Positions 32,729-41,334 of a stretch of 64,000 nucleotides of DNA are shown here, one piece after another (within the stretch, counting starts at the first letter, position 1; every line of letters starts with the position of its first letter). Position numbers and translations under genes: made by a program. The DNA comes from Falsiroseomonas tokyonensis (lineage in GTDB: Bacteria > Pseudomonadota > Alphaproteobacteria > Acetobacterales > Acetobacteraceae). Under the pieces are notes generated by a model. It ran no database searches and was not told where the DNA came from. It saw nothing but the letters and a program-made list of their open reading frames with translations. The stretch is from assembly GCF_019024325.1 (NCBI RefSeq), contig NZ_JAFNJS010000003.1, positions 124,001-188,000 of the forward strand, in the 5' to 3' direction.

Positions 32729-34180
32729 TCAGCGGATCTGCAGCGGCACCGGCTCGCCCACCTCGCCATCGGCATAGATCGGCGTCAGCACCAGCAGGCG
32801 CGCCTCCTCCGGCGGGGCGAATTCCACCAGGATGCGCGGCGGATCGCCTTCCAGCAGCGCGGCATCGGGTACGCCGACCGGCACGCGGCGCGGCGCGGCC
32901 TCGTCATCCGTCCGCCATTCCACCGCTTCCAGCCCGGCGCGGAAGGGGCCGGCGATGGGCAGGGGGTTGAGCTGGCCGGGCGCGGTCCAGCCGGGCTGAT
33001 ACAGGGCGAAAGGCCCCTGGCGCTGCAGCGCGCGCTGCGCCTGGCGGCGCAGGATGCCGACCGGATCGAAGGCATAGGACAGCGGCGCGGAGGGCTGACC
33101 CTCCCGGTCCAGGTAGCGCAGTTCCAGCTCCTGCGGCTGGAAGGGGCGCGGCATGCGCAGGGTGGGCGTGGCATCGCCGGGCGTCTCGGGCAGGGGCTGC
33201 CAGGCCTCCCCCTGGCGGATCTGCACCGCCTGGGCAGGTTCCGGCAGCTCGATGCGCAGCAGCATCGGCAGGCTGTTCTGGCCGGGCGGTGGCACCAGCG
33301 GCGTCACCGCCAGCCGCCGCGCCGCCAACTCCCGCGTCCAGTCCAGCGCCTCGATGCCCTCCCGCAGGCGGAGCGCCCGGAGGGGGTCCAGGAAGGTTTC
33401 GGCGAAGGCGGCGAAGCGGGCCTCGTCCGAGAAGGCCTCCACCGTGGCGGCGATGCGCGCGGCGTTGGCTATGGTCGGGCCCAGCGGCAAGGCTGCGGCG
33501 ATGCGCGCCTGGGCGAGCGCGGCCAGGCCGAGCAGAGGGGCGTCCGGCGCCTCTCCCAGCAGCGCCTCCAGCGCCGCGAGCCGCGCCTGCGGATCGGGCA
33601 GGGACCGGGCTTCCAGCAGTGCGGCGGCCTCGGGCGCCACCTTCAGCTCGGCCAGCAACTCGCGCGCTTGCGGCCAGAAGCGCAGCGCCTCCAGCAGCAG
33701 CAGCGCATCCGGGCGGGGCTGCGGCGCCAGGCGCAAGGATTCTGCCAGGGCCGCCGCGGCGCCGGCGCGATCGCCCCGCGCGTCCAGCAGCAGCGCATTG
33801 AACAGGTATTCGTCCGAGGAGGCCGGGGCGGGGCGGGGCCGCGCGCCGGGCTGGGCCAGGGCCGCCCGCAGCCGTGCCGCATCCCAGGGCGGTGGCGGCC
33901 GGGTCTGCAGCACCTCGTCCTGCCAGGCAGCGAGCGCCGGCATATGCCCGCCAAGCAGCCCGCGCGGCGCGCCGGCCAGCCATTGCGCCAGGGCCAGGCC
34001 GGCGAAACCGAGCAGCGCCGCCGCCGCGATCCGCGGCGCATAAGCCGCCCGCCCGGCCGGCAGGGCCAACCCCAGCGCCAGCGCGCTGCACAGCGCCAGC
34101 AGCCCGGCGGCCGGCAGCACCGGCTGCGCCAGGTCGGCCGCGATGCCGAGCGGGATGCCAACCAGCGCCAGCAGGGCCAT
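32729..34180 (-). CDS. Membrane-anchored protein with helical repeats (hypothetical)
   Basis: A 483-residue protein. The first 80 residues hold about three hydrophobic helices (MALLALVGIPLGIAADL, GLLALCSALALGLALPAG, IAAAALLGFAGLALAQWLAG). Then come Ala/Leu-rich helical repeats that look TPR-like (ARGDRAGAAAALAESLRLAPQPRPD), and the last third appears beta-rich, ending in LTPIYADGEVGEPVPLQIR. I do not recognise it. It starts 25 bases downstream of the etfD stop, on the same strand, so it may be co-transcribed with ETF-QO without a functional link. Confidence 0.65.
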   Translation of the reverse strand: MALLALVGIPLGIAADLAQPVLPAAGLLALCSALALGLALPAGRAAYAPRIAAAALLGFAGLALAQWLAGAPRGLLGGHMPALAAWQDEVLQTRPPPPWDAARLRAALAQPGARPRPAPASSDEYLFNALLLDARGDRAGAAAALAESLRLAPQPRPDALLLLEALRFWPQARELLAELKVAPEAAALLEARSLPDPQARLAALEALLGEAPDAPLLGLAALAQARIAAALPLGPTIANAARIAATVEAFSDEARFAAFAETFLDPLRALRLREGIEALDWTRELAARRLAVTPLVPPPGQNSLPMLLRIELPEPAQAVQIRQGEAWQPLPETPGDATPTLRMPRPFQPQELELRYLDREGQPSAPLSYAFDPVGILRRQAQRALQRQGPFALYQPGWTAPGQLNPLPIAGPFRAGLEAVEWRTDDEAAPRRVPVGVPDAALLEGDPPRILVEFAPPEEARLLVLTPIYADGEVGEPVPLQIR

Positions 34181-34205
34181 CGGCCAGCGCCGTGGCGCGG
34201 CCTGG

Positions 34206-35855
34206 CTACATGCCGCCGATGTAGTTCGGGCCGCCGCCACCTTCAGGGGTCTTCCAGTCGATATTCTGCAGCGGGTCCTTGATGTCGCAGGTCTTGCAGT
34301 GGACGCAGTTCTGCGAATTGATCACCAGGTGCATCTCGCCCGGCCCATTGCCGGCCTCCTCGCCCACCGCCTCATAGACCGCCGCCGGGCAGTAGCGGCT
34401 TTCGGGAGATGCGAACTTTTGCCAGTTCGTCCCCTTCCAGGCGGCTGGGTCGCGCAGCACCAGATGGCTCGGCTGGTGTTCCTCGTGGTTGGTATTGGAC
34501 AGGAAGACGGAGGAAAGCCGGTCGAAGGTGAGCACGCCGTCCGGCTTGGGATAGGCGATCTTTTTGGACTCAGCGGCGGGCTTCAGCGTCTCGTGGTCGG
34601 CGTGATGGCCCCAGGTCCAGGGCGCCTTGCCGCGGAAGACGTAGGTATCCAGCGCGGCGGCGGCCATGCCGCCCCAGAAGCCATACTTCGCGAAGCCGGG
34701 GCGGATGTTGCGCACCCCCTCCAGCTCCGACCACACCCAGCTCGCCTTCAGCGCCGTGGGGTAGCTGTCCAGCACCGGGGCGGGGGCGTCGCCGTCCAGG
34801 GCGGCGGCGATCGCCTCGGCGGCCACCATGCCGGACTTCATCGAGGTATGCGTGCCCTTGATCTTCGGCACGTTCAGGAAGCCGGCGGCATCGCCCACCA
34901 GCATGCCGCCGGGGAAGACCAGCTTCGGCACCGCCTGGATGCCACCCTCGTTCAGCGCGCGCGCGCCGTAGCTGATGCGCTTGCCGCCCTCCAGGAAGCC
35001 GCGCACGGCCGGGTGGGTCTTGAAGCGCTGGAACTCGTCGAAGGGGGAGAGCCAGGGATTCGGGTAGTCCAGCCCGACTACGAAGCCGATCGAGACCAGG
35101 TTGTCGCCCAGCATGTAGAGCCAGGACCCGCCATAGGTGTCGGAGGGCAGCGGCCAGCCGGTGGAATGCCAGACCAGGCCGGGTGTGTGCTTCTCCTTGG
35201 GGATCTCCCACAGCTCCTTCATGCCGAGCGCATAGGTCTGCGGCGCGACGCCCTCGCGCAGGCTGAAGGTTTCGAATAGGCGCTTGGAGAGGCTGCCGCG
35301 GCAGCCCTCGGCAAAGACCGTGTAGGTGGCGCGCAGCTCCATCCCCGGCTCGTAGGAGGGGCCCTTGCTGCCATCCTTCAGGATGCCGGCCACACCGGCG
35401 ACGACGCCGCGCACCTGCCCATCCTCCAGGATGAAGTCCGAAGCCGCAAAACCCGGATAGAGCTCCACCCCCAGCGCCTCCGCCTTGGCGGCCAGCCAGC
35501 GGCAGACATTGCCGAGGGAGACGACGTAGTTGCCCTCATTGTGCATCTGCGGCGGCGTCGGCAGTTTCAGGCCGCGCGTCTCCGTCAGCAGCATGAAGCG
35601 GTCGTCGGTCACCGCCGTGGCGAGCGCCGGCGGATCGTCGCGCCAATCCGGGAACAGCTCGTCCAGCGCGCGGGGTTCCAGCACGGCGCCGGAGAGGATG
35701 TGGGCGCCGATCTCGCCGCCCTTCTCCACCAGGCAGACATTGGTGTCCGGACGGGCCTGCTTCAGCCGGATGGCGGTGGCGAGGCCGGCGGGGCCGCCGC
35801 CCACCACCAGCACGTCGAACTCCATCGATTCCCGCTGTTCGGCCCCATCCGACAT
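34206..35855 (-). CDS. etfD: Electron transfer flavoprotein-ubiquinone oxidoreductase
   Basis: A 549-residue ETF-QO, the normal size. FAD binding is shown by VVGGGPAGLATAIRLK near residue 16 and by GDAAGFLNVPKIKGTH. The C-terminus carries the [4Fe-4S] motif NCVHCKTCDIKDPLQNI with the PNYIGGM end typical of the family. It passes electrons from acyl-CoA and amine dehydrogenases via ETF to ubiquinone at the inner membrane. The start at 35855 gives MSDGAEQRESMEFDVLVVGG. ETF subunits are not in the window. Confidence 0.97.
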   Translation of the reverse strand: MSDGAEQRESMEFDVLVVGGGPAGLATAIRLKQARPDTNVCLVEKGGEIGAHILSGAVLEPRALDELFPDWRDDPPALATAVTDDRFMLLTETRGLKLPTPPQMHNEGNYVVSLGNVCRWLAAKAEALGVELYPGFAASDFILEDGQVRGVVAGVAGILKDGSKGPSYEPGMELRATYTVFAEGCRGSLSKRLFETFSLREGVAPQTYALGMKELWEIPKEKHTPGLVWHSTGWPLPSDTYGGSWLYMLGDNLVSIGFVVGLDYPNPWLSPFDEFQRFKTHPAVRGFLEGGKRISYGARALNEGGIQAVPKLVFPGGMLVGDAAGFLNVPKIKGTHTSMKSGMVAAEAIAAALDGDAPAPVLDSYPTALKASWVWSELEGVRNIRPGFAKYGFWGGMAAAALDTYVFRGKAPWTWGHHADHETLKPAAESKKIAYPKPDGVLTFDRLSSVFLSNTNHEEHQPSHLVLRDPAAWKGTNWQKFASPESRYCPAAVYEAVGEEAGNGPGEMHLVINSQNCVHCKTCDIKDPLQNIDWKTPEGGGGPNYIGGM

Positions 35856-36023
35856 ATGGCTTGTCCTCCGCCGTTCCTGCTCCGGCACCGGCGAATGCCC
35901 AGGTGCTGGGATCTGCGATTGTCGCGGGCCGAAAGCCCCTGCGCGGGGGAATCGCCTGCGGTATCCCGCATGTAGCCCTGCACCCCATTGCGCGGAACCC
36001 CGAAGCCGCCCGATATCGGCGCC

Positions 36024-36827
36024 ATGCAGGCAGGAATGCGCGAGGAATTGCTGGCCGCCCTGCGGTTGCAGCTGGATTGGGGGGCGGATGAGGCGCTGGA
36101 ACTGGCGCCGATCGACCGCTTCGCCGCGCGTCCGCCCGCCAATCCGCCAGTCGCGGCCCCGCGGGCCGAACTGGCGCGCCCCGCCATCCAGCCGGCCGCC
36201 CTGCCGCTGGTCGCGCCCCCCGCCGCGGCCGCCGGCGCACGGGCGGCGGAGGCGCAGGACCTGGCGGCGCTGCGGGCCGCCATCGCCGAGACCGACAGCC
36301 CGCTGCGCGACACCGCCACCAACCTGGTCTTCGCCGATGGCGTGGCCGAAAGCGGGCTGATGATGATCGGGGAGGCGCCTGGCGCCGATGAGGACCGCCT
36401 GGGCCGGCCGTTCGTCGGCCTCTCCGGCCAATTGCTGGACCGGATGATGGCCAGCATTGGCCTGGACCGGTCGCGCAACTTCTACCTGACCAATATCCTG
36501 CCCTGGCGCCCGCCGGGCAATCGCACGCCGACGGATGGGGAGATCGCGCTCTTCCTGCCCTTCCTGCTGCGCCATATCGAGCTGGTCCAGCCACGGCACC
36601 TGGTGCTGCTGGGCGGCACCCCGGCCAAGACGCTGCTGCGGGCGAAGGAGGGCATCACCCGCCTGCGCGGCCGCTGGCACCGCCTTCCGGGAGAAGCGGG
36701 CGGCCTGCCGGCCCTGCCCACCCTGCACCCCGCCTATCTGCTGCGCAGCCCGGCGGCCAAGCGGGAGGCCTGGATGGACCTCGTCTTGCTGCGGCGCACA
36801 CTGGACGGCGAATTCACGCCGCCTTGA
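36024..36827 (+). CDS. Uracil-DNA glycosylase family 4/5-like protein lacking iron-sulfur cysteines
   Basis: A 267-residue protein of the UDG superfamily. It has motif [18 protein letters not shown] (from about residue 116), the [14 protein letters not shown] segment, [13 protein letters not shown] and motif B HPAYLLR (His near 235). The N-terminal 90 residues are a Pro/Ala-rich, low-complexity extension. Family-4 enzymes bind a [4Fe-4S] cluster through four Cys; this protein contains no Cys at all (the CxL position reads DSPL). It may fold without a cluster. Divergent from etfD. Confidence 0.85.
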   Translation: MQAGMREELLAALRLQLDWGADEALELAPIDRFAARPPANPPVAAPRAELARPAIQPAALPLVAPPAAAAGARAAEAQDLAALRAAIAETDSPLRDTATNLVFADGVAESGLMMIGEAPGADEDRLGRPFVGLSGQLLDRMMASIGLDRSRNFYLTNILPWRPPGNRTPTDGEIALFLPFLLRHIELVQPRHLVLLGGTPAKTLLRAKEGITRLRGRWHRLPGEAGGLPALPTLHPAYLLRSPAAKREAWMDLVLLRRTLDGEFTPP

Positions 36828-36950
36828 AATTTTACCAATGAGAAAAATGCGTTAACGGACTGATTTTCGCGGTGCGTCCAAAAAAGCCGCGAAGATGCGA
36901 TGAATTGCGGAGTTGCCACGGCTGGTCGGGCGCCTTACGGGTGGCCCGCC

Positions 36951-38774
36951 ATGCAAGCGTTCTGCCCCATGGCCCTGCGTTCCCTTGCGGCATCCCGCCT
37001 TCGCCATGCGGCCAAGGCCCTGCTTCTGGGGACGACGTTGACGCTGGGGGCTCAGGTCCCTGCCGTCGCGCAAGGGGTCGACCAGACCGCCATGAGCGTC
37101 CCGCGCCCTGCCATGCAGGGCCGGGTCGCCGGGTTCCCGCAACCGCTCGCGCCCTCGGACGCGGCGCGCCTTCGACGCATCTTCGAGCTGCAGGCCCGGG
37201 GCGAGTTCGGCCCCGCGACGCGGGAGCTGGAACGGCTGGAGGATCGGCGCCTGCTCGGCCATGTGCTGGCCGACCGCTGGCTGCGCCCGGGTGCCGAGCC
37301 GCCGCTGCCCGATATCGTCGCCTGGCTGGCCGATTTCAGCGACCATCCGGATGCGCCGGCGATCCACGCCAGCCTGGTGCGCCGCGCCCCGCGCGGCATG
37401 ATGCTGCCCGCCGCCCCGTTGCAGGAGGCGCTGTCCGATACCACCGAGGTGGTGCCGGAGGAGCGCGAGCCGCAGGCCCGCCGCATCACCCGCAACCCGG
37501 CGCTGGACCGCACGGTGCGCGAGCGCGCCCGGGACGGGGAGGTGGCCGCGGCGCTGGCCGCCATCGAACGCAGCCGCGCCGAGGGCGCCTATGCCGCGCT
37601 GCTGAAGGCCGAGGTGGCGCAGGCCCTGCTGCAGCAGGGCCGCGACGAGGAGGCCTTCCGCATCGCCGCCGAAGCCGCCCGCCAATCCGGCGGCAGCGCC
37701 CTGCCGGGCTATATCGCCGGCCTCGCCGCCTGGGCGCTGAACCGGCCGGAGGCGGCGCTCGCCTATTTCGAACATGCAGCGCGGTCCGAGATCGCGGCGC
37801 CTGCCACCCGCGCCGCCGCCGCCTTCTGGACCGCCCGCGCCGCCGTCCGCGCCCGCCGTCCGCAGGCCTATGTGCCCTGGATGATGCAGGCGGCGCAGGA
37901 GCCGCGCACCTTCTACGGCCTGGTCGCGCGCCGCGCGCTGGGACTGCCCATGGGCTTCGCCTGGCAGAGCGAGGTGGCAGGCGAAAGCGAGGCCGCCGCC
38001 ATGGCCGAGACCGCCGGCGGCTGGCGCGCGCTCGCTTTGCTGCAGATCGGCCAGGCCGCCCGGGCGGAGGCGGAGCTGCGCGTGCTCTGGCCGCGGGTGC
38101 AGGGCAATGCCGGCGTGGTGCGCGCCATGCTGCTGGTCGCCACCCAGGCCAGCATGTCGGAGCTGGCTTCCCAGCTCGCCGCGCTGTCGCAATCCGCCGA
38201 TGGAAGGCCGCGCGACTTTGCCCGCTTCCCGCTGCCGCGGCTGGAGCCGCTGGGCGGCTTCCGCATGGATCCCTCGCTGCTCTATGCGCTGGCGCGGCAG
38301 GAATCGAACTTCAATCCGGCGGCGGTCTCCTCGGCCGGGGCGCGGGGCATCCTGCAGATCATGCCCTCCACCGCCAGCTACATCACGGGCGATTCCAGCC
38401 TGCGCGGGGCCAATGTCTCCCGCCTGCATGATGCCGGCTTCTCGCTGGAGCTGGGTCAGCGCTATGTCTACTACCTGGCCCGCAACGGCCAGGTGAATGG
38501 CGACCTGATCCGCTTGCTGGCCGCCTACAACAACGGGCCCGGCAATATGTCCCGCTGGCTGCCGGCGGTGCGGCACCGCGCCGACCCCTTCCTCTTCATC
38601 GAAAGCATCCCGATCGGCGAGACGCGGCTCTATGTGCAGCGGGTGCTGGCCTATTCCTGGATCTATGCCGCCCGCCTCGGCCTGCCCTCGCCTTCGCTGG
38701 ACGCGCTGGCCACGGGCCGCTTCCCGCAGTTCCAGGGCGCCCCGGCGGTCGCCGCCATGCTGATCTCGCGCTGA
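36951..38774 (+). CDS. Soluble lytic murein transglycosylase (SLT domain)
   Basis: A 607-residue periplasmic protein. A signal peptide (ALRSLAASRLRHAAKALLLG and following, cleavage after VPAVAQ) precedes a long alpha-helical superhelix (about 50-430), then a C-terminal lysozyme-like SLT domain (about 435-590). The catalytic Glu lies in ALARQESNFNPAA, followed by SSAGARGILQIMPSTA and AAYNNGPGN. It cleaves peptidoglycan with anhydromuramyl formation. The start is uncertain: ATGs at 36900, 36951 and 36969 are in frame, and 36951 has GGTGG upstream. Confidence 0.92.
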   Translation: MQAFCPMALRSLAASRLRHAAKALLLGTTLTLGAQVPAVAQGVDQTAMSVPRPAMQGRVAGFPQPLAPSDAARLRRIFELQARGEFGPATRELERLEDRRLLGHVLADRWLRPGAEPPLPDIVAWLADFSDHPDAPAIHASLVRRAPRGMMLPAAPLQEALSDTTEVVPEEREPQARRITRNPALDRTVRERARDGEVAAALAAIERSRAEGAYAALLKAEVAQALLQQGRDEEAFRIAAEAARQSGGSALPGYIAGLAAWALNRPEAALAYFEHAARSEIAAPATRAAAAFWTARAAVRARRPQAYVPWMMQAAQEPRTFYGLVARRALGLPMGFAWQSEVAGESEAAAMAETAGGWRALALLQIGQAARAEAELRVLWPRVQGNAGVVRAMLLVATQASMSELASQLAALSQSADGRPRDFARFPLPRLEPLGGFRMDPSLLYALARQESNFNPAAVSSAGARGILQIMPSTASYITGDSSLRGANVSRLHDAGFSLELGQRYVYYLARNGQVNGDLIRLLAAYNNGPGNMSRWLPAVRHRADPFLFIESIPIGETRLYVQRVLAYSWIYAARLGLPSPSLDALATGRFPQFQGAPAVAAMLISR

Positions 38775-38821
38775 GCCCTGGCCGGCCCTAGATTGGGGCT
38801 GGACTTCCAGGGGCAGGGCCG

Positions 38822-39361
38822 ATGCCGATCGACGAGTCGAGAAAATTCCTGCCGGTGCGCATCGCCGTGCTCACCGTCTCCGACAGCCGCGACCTGGCCA
38901 CCGACCGGTCCGGCGATACGCTGGTGGCGCGCATCGCGGAGGCGGGGCATGAACTGGCGGCGCGCACCCTGCTGCGCGACGAGGCCGCGCTGATCGAGGC
39001 GCAGCTGCGCGCCTGGATCGCGGACCCCCAGGTGGATTGCGTCATCACCACCGGCGGCACCGGCATCACCGGCCGGGACGTGACGCCGGAGGCCTTCGCC
39101 CGGGTGCTGGAGAAGGAGATCACCGGCTTCGGCGAGCTGTTCCGCATGCTGAGCTATGCGACGATCGGCACCTCCACCATCCAGTCCCGCGCCATCGGCG
39201 GGGTGGCGGGCGGGACCTATCTGTTCGCCCTGCCGGGCAGCACCGGGGCCTGCAAGGATGCCTGGGACGATATTCTTGTCCACCAGCTCGACAGCCGCTT
39301 CCGGCCCTGCAATCTGGTGGAGCTGATGCCGCGGCTGCAGGAACACCTGCGGGCGGCGTGA
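38822..39361 (+). CDS. moaB: Molybdenum cofactor biosynthesis protein MoaB/MogA family
   Basis: A 179-residue protein of the MoaB/MogA fold, trimeric or hexameric in the family, acting in molybdopterin adenylylation. Signatures are [19 protein letters not shown], the [21 protein letters not shown] loop, [18 protein letters not shown] and [18 protein letters not shown]. It lies 47 bases after the lytic transglycosylase. No other molybdenum-cofactor genes are nearby. Its stop borders an inverted-repeat element. Confidence 0.94.
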   Translation: MPIDESRKFLPVRIAVLTVSDSRDLATDRSGDTLVARIAEAGHELAARTLLRDEAALIEAQLRAWIADPQVDCVITTGGTGITGRDVTPEAFARVLEKEITGFGELFRMLSYATIGTSTIQSRAIGGVAGGTYLFALPGSTGACKDAWDDILVHQLDSRFRPCNLVELMPRLQEHLRAA

Positions 39362-39362
39362 T

Positions 39363-39536
39363 GGCTCAGAGACCGTTTGAGAATGCCGGCGGCTGAGGGA
39401 CCGCAGGCGATTTTTCGTTCCTGCAAGGCGGGCGGTGCGGCCGATGCTGGTTGCATCGGCAAGCCGCCCAACGCCGCAGGGGCGGAAAAGCGCCGCGGAA
39501 CCGACCCGTCCGGTGTTCTCAAACGGTCTCTCAGCC
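39363..39536. mobile_element. 174-bp element with matching inverted ends (MITE-like) between convergent genes
   Basis: The ends AGAGACCGTTTGAGAA (39368-39383) and TTCTCAAACGGTCTCT (39516-39531) are perfect 16-bp inverted repeats; allowing three mismatches they extend to 27 bp. Inside are two further hairpins: GCAGG/CCTGC around a T-rich loop (39403-39424) and GCCGATGC/GCATCGGC (39440-39460) nested in GGGCGG/CCGCCC. It contains no convincing gene and its right end overlaps the stop of the next gene. A miniature non-autonomous element or a large transcription barrier are both possible. Confidence 0.55.
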
Positions 39537-40430
39537 GCCCAGCCGCACCTCGTAGCCCAGCGCCTGGCGGATCTGCAGGCGCACAGGGTCCTGCTGCGAC
39601 CGCTCCACGAACTTCACGCCGAAGACCTCCTCGGCCGTGTTGCGGGCCTTGAGCAGGGCGGGAAGGGCGGCGAATTCCTGCGCCGTCATCGCCTCCCGCC
39701 AGGCCTTCTTCCGGCCGGTCACGGTCTCGAAGAAATTCCCGTCCGTGGTCTGCACCAGGTTGCGCGCCAGGCGCAGCTGGCGCTTGGCCATATAGCCCGC
39801 GACCAGGGTCGGCACCGCGATCTCCTCGAAGGGGTAGTTCTTGAACCAGGGGCGGGTGGCGTCGAAGGACTCGCATTTCAGCATCAGCGCCATCAGCTCC
39901 AGGAAAATGTCCCGGCGGAAGAAGGCGCCCTCCACCCGGCCCTTGCGCAGGCGCCGGTCGGGCACGATCAGCTGGCAGAGTTCGAAGAAGTGGGTGTCGT
40001 TGGTCGCCCGCTCGTAATAGGGGTCTTCCTTGTAGAGATGCTCCCGCCAGGGGCAGCCGATGTCGCGGCTTTCGATGTAGCTGGCGGGAAGGCGGCGGAA
40101 AAACAGGTCGGAGCTGGTGTGGATCAGCACATAGTCGAAGGAAAGACCCAGCCGGATCGCCTCGATGACATTGGCATAGTGGAAGCCGAGCAGGGAGGAG
40201 ATCACCCCGGTGCCACTGGAATAGGCGCTGCTATTGAAATGGACATTCGGCAGGCTGCGGAAATCGACGCCGGACCGGTCGGCCTCGGCGGCGAATTCGG
40301 CCTGGGTGTCGCGGGAGATATGCGCCATGTGGAGCAGCGGCGCCTCCACCGCGGCGTTGTAGTTCAGGAACTGCTCGTAAAGCTCCACCGGCCGGGCATG
40401 GGCGCAGACGCTGCAGAGAATCGTCGTCAT
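39531..40430 (-). CDS. Putative glycosyltransferase-like protein (uncharacterised)
   Basis: A 299-residue protein without signal peptide. It begins TTILCSVCAHARPVELYEQF, has an FDYVLIHTSSDLFFRRLP segment (resembling the nucleotide-sugar site region of GT-A enzymes) and EGAFFRRDIFLELMALM followed by the acidic PFEEIAVPTLVAGY. The pattern loosely recalls branching (GT14-like) transferases, but I cannot assign it. It is divergent from the IMPase gene that opens the nonulosonate-type cluster, so a part in glycan assembly is a fair inference. Confidence 0.6.
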   Translation of the reverse strand: MTTILCSVCAHARPVELYEQFLNYNAAVEAPLLHMAHISRDTQAEFAAEADRSGVDFRSLPNVHFNSSAYSSGTGVISSLLGFHYANVIEAIRLGLSFDYVLIHTSSDLFFRRLPASYIESRDIGCPWREHLYKEDPYYERATNDTHFFELCQLIVPDRRLRKGRVEGAFFRRDIFLELMALMLKCESFDATRPWFKNYPFEEIAVPTLVAGYMAKRQLRLARNLVQTTDGNFFETVTGRKKAWREAMTAQEFAALPALLKARNTAEEVFGVKFVERSQQDPVRLQIRQALGYEVRLGG

Positions 40431-40602
40431 TCACCTGATCCTTCAAACCGGCGCGGGCCGCGCTGAGCCCTTGGGGGCGTTGACTTTTTTCCGGCAGGGG
40501 GAAGAGTCTTGGCCCGACCTCCCTGGGCGGGCGGGGCCGGTGCCGGCTTGTCTAGGTAAGCGGCCGGCCGAAGGCAACATCACAGGTCGAGGCATATCGC
40601 GC

Positions 40603-41334
40603 ATGCAGTTGCAGGAGGTGCGGTCCTTTCTCCGGGGCGCCGCGGACCTGGTGATGGAGAGCCTGCCCGCCGTGATGGAACGGCGGCGGGACATCACCTG
40701 GAAGGGCGATGGCAGCCCGGTGACGGCGGCCGACCTGCATCTCGAGGCGCTGGTCCGCGCCCACGTCGCCCACCACCTGCCTGGCGCCGATTTCGTGGGG
40801 GAGGAAAGCTACCGCGAAGGCGACGCCCTGGCCGGCGGCCATCTGGTGCTGCTGGACCCGATCGACGGGACGGAGAATTTCTGCTCCGGCCTCAAGGAAT
40901 GGGGCGTCTCGCTCGGCCTCTGGCAGGGCCGGGACCATCTGGGCAGCCTGCTGCTGCTGCCGGAGCTTGGCCAGTCGCTGATGACCGGGGACCGGATCGT
41001 GCCGGAGCGGTCGCGCATCGTGGGCTTCTCCTCCTCCTTCCATGAGGAGATCGCCCGGCAGATGGGCGAGGTGCGGGAGTCGAGGATCACCGGATGCGCG
41101 GTCTATAACCTGTACAACGTGGCACGCGGCGCCTTCGCGCGCTTCTGCAACCCGAAGGGGGCCCATGCCTGGGACCTGCTGCCCGGGCTGATGCTGGCGC
41201 GCGAGCAGGGCTGCGATGTGATGGTCGATGGGAGCCGGTTTGATGGACGATTTCTCGAGCCTCATCGCCGATATCGCGTCGATATACAGCACCGACACGA
41301 TCTTCATCCTGGGCAAGGGCCGCTCGGCGGATGA
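40603..41334 (+). CDS. Inositol monophosphatase/CysQ family phosphatase
   Basis: A 243-residue magnesium-dependent phosphatase. The metal-binding motifs are visible: FVGEESYREG (Glu-Glu), LLDPIDGTENF (Asp-x2-Asp) and the C-terminal AHAWDLLPGLMLAREQG. It could remove a phosphate from a sugar intermediate, as NANP phosphatases do in sialic-acid pathways, or act on 3'-phosphoadenosine. The last 92 bases overlap the next gene in another frame. The start MQLQEVRSF at 40603 fits family length. Confidence 0.88.
   Translation: MQLQEVRSFLRGAADLVMESLPAVMERRRDITWKGDGSPVTAADLHLEALVRAHVAHHLPGADFVGEESYREGDALAGGHLVLLDPIDGTENFCSGLKEWGVSLGLWQGRDHLGSLLLLPELGQSLMTGDRIVPERSRIVGFSSSFHEEIARQMGEVRESRITGCAVYNLYNVARGAFARFCNPKGAHAWDLLPGLMLAREQGCDVMVDGSRFDGRFLEPHRRYRVDIQHRHDLHPGQGPLGG

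Noticed and set aside
36824-36860. TTGAAA followed by AT-rich sequence as a promoter for the lytic transglycosylase
   Set aside because: The -35-like TTGAAA overlaps the preceding stop and no -10 hexamer occurs at 16-18 bases spacing.
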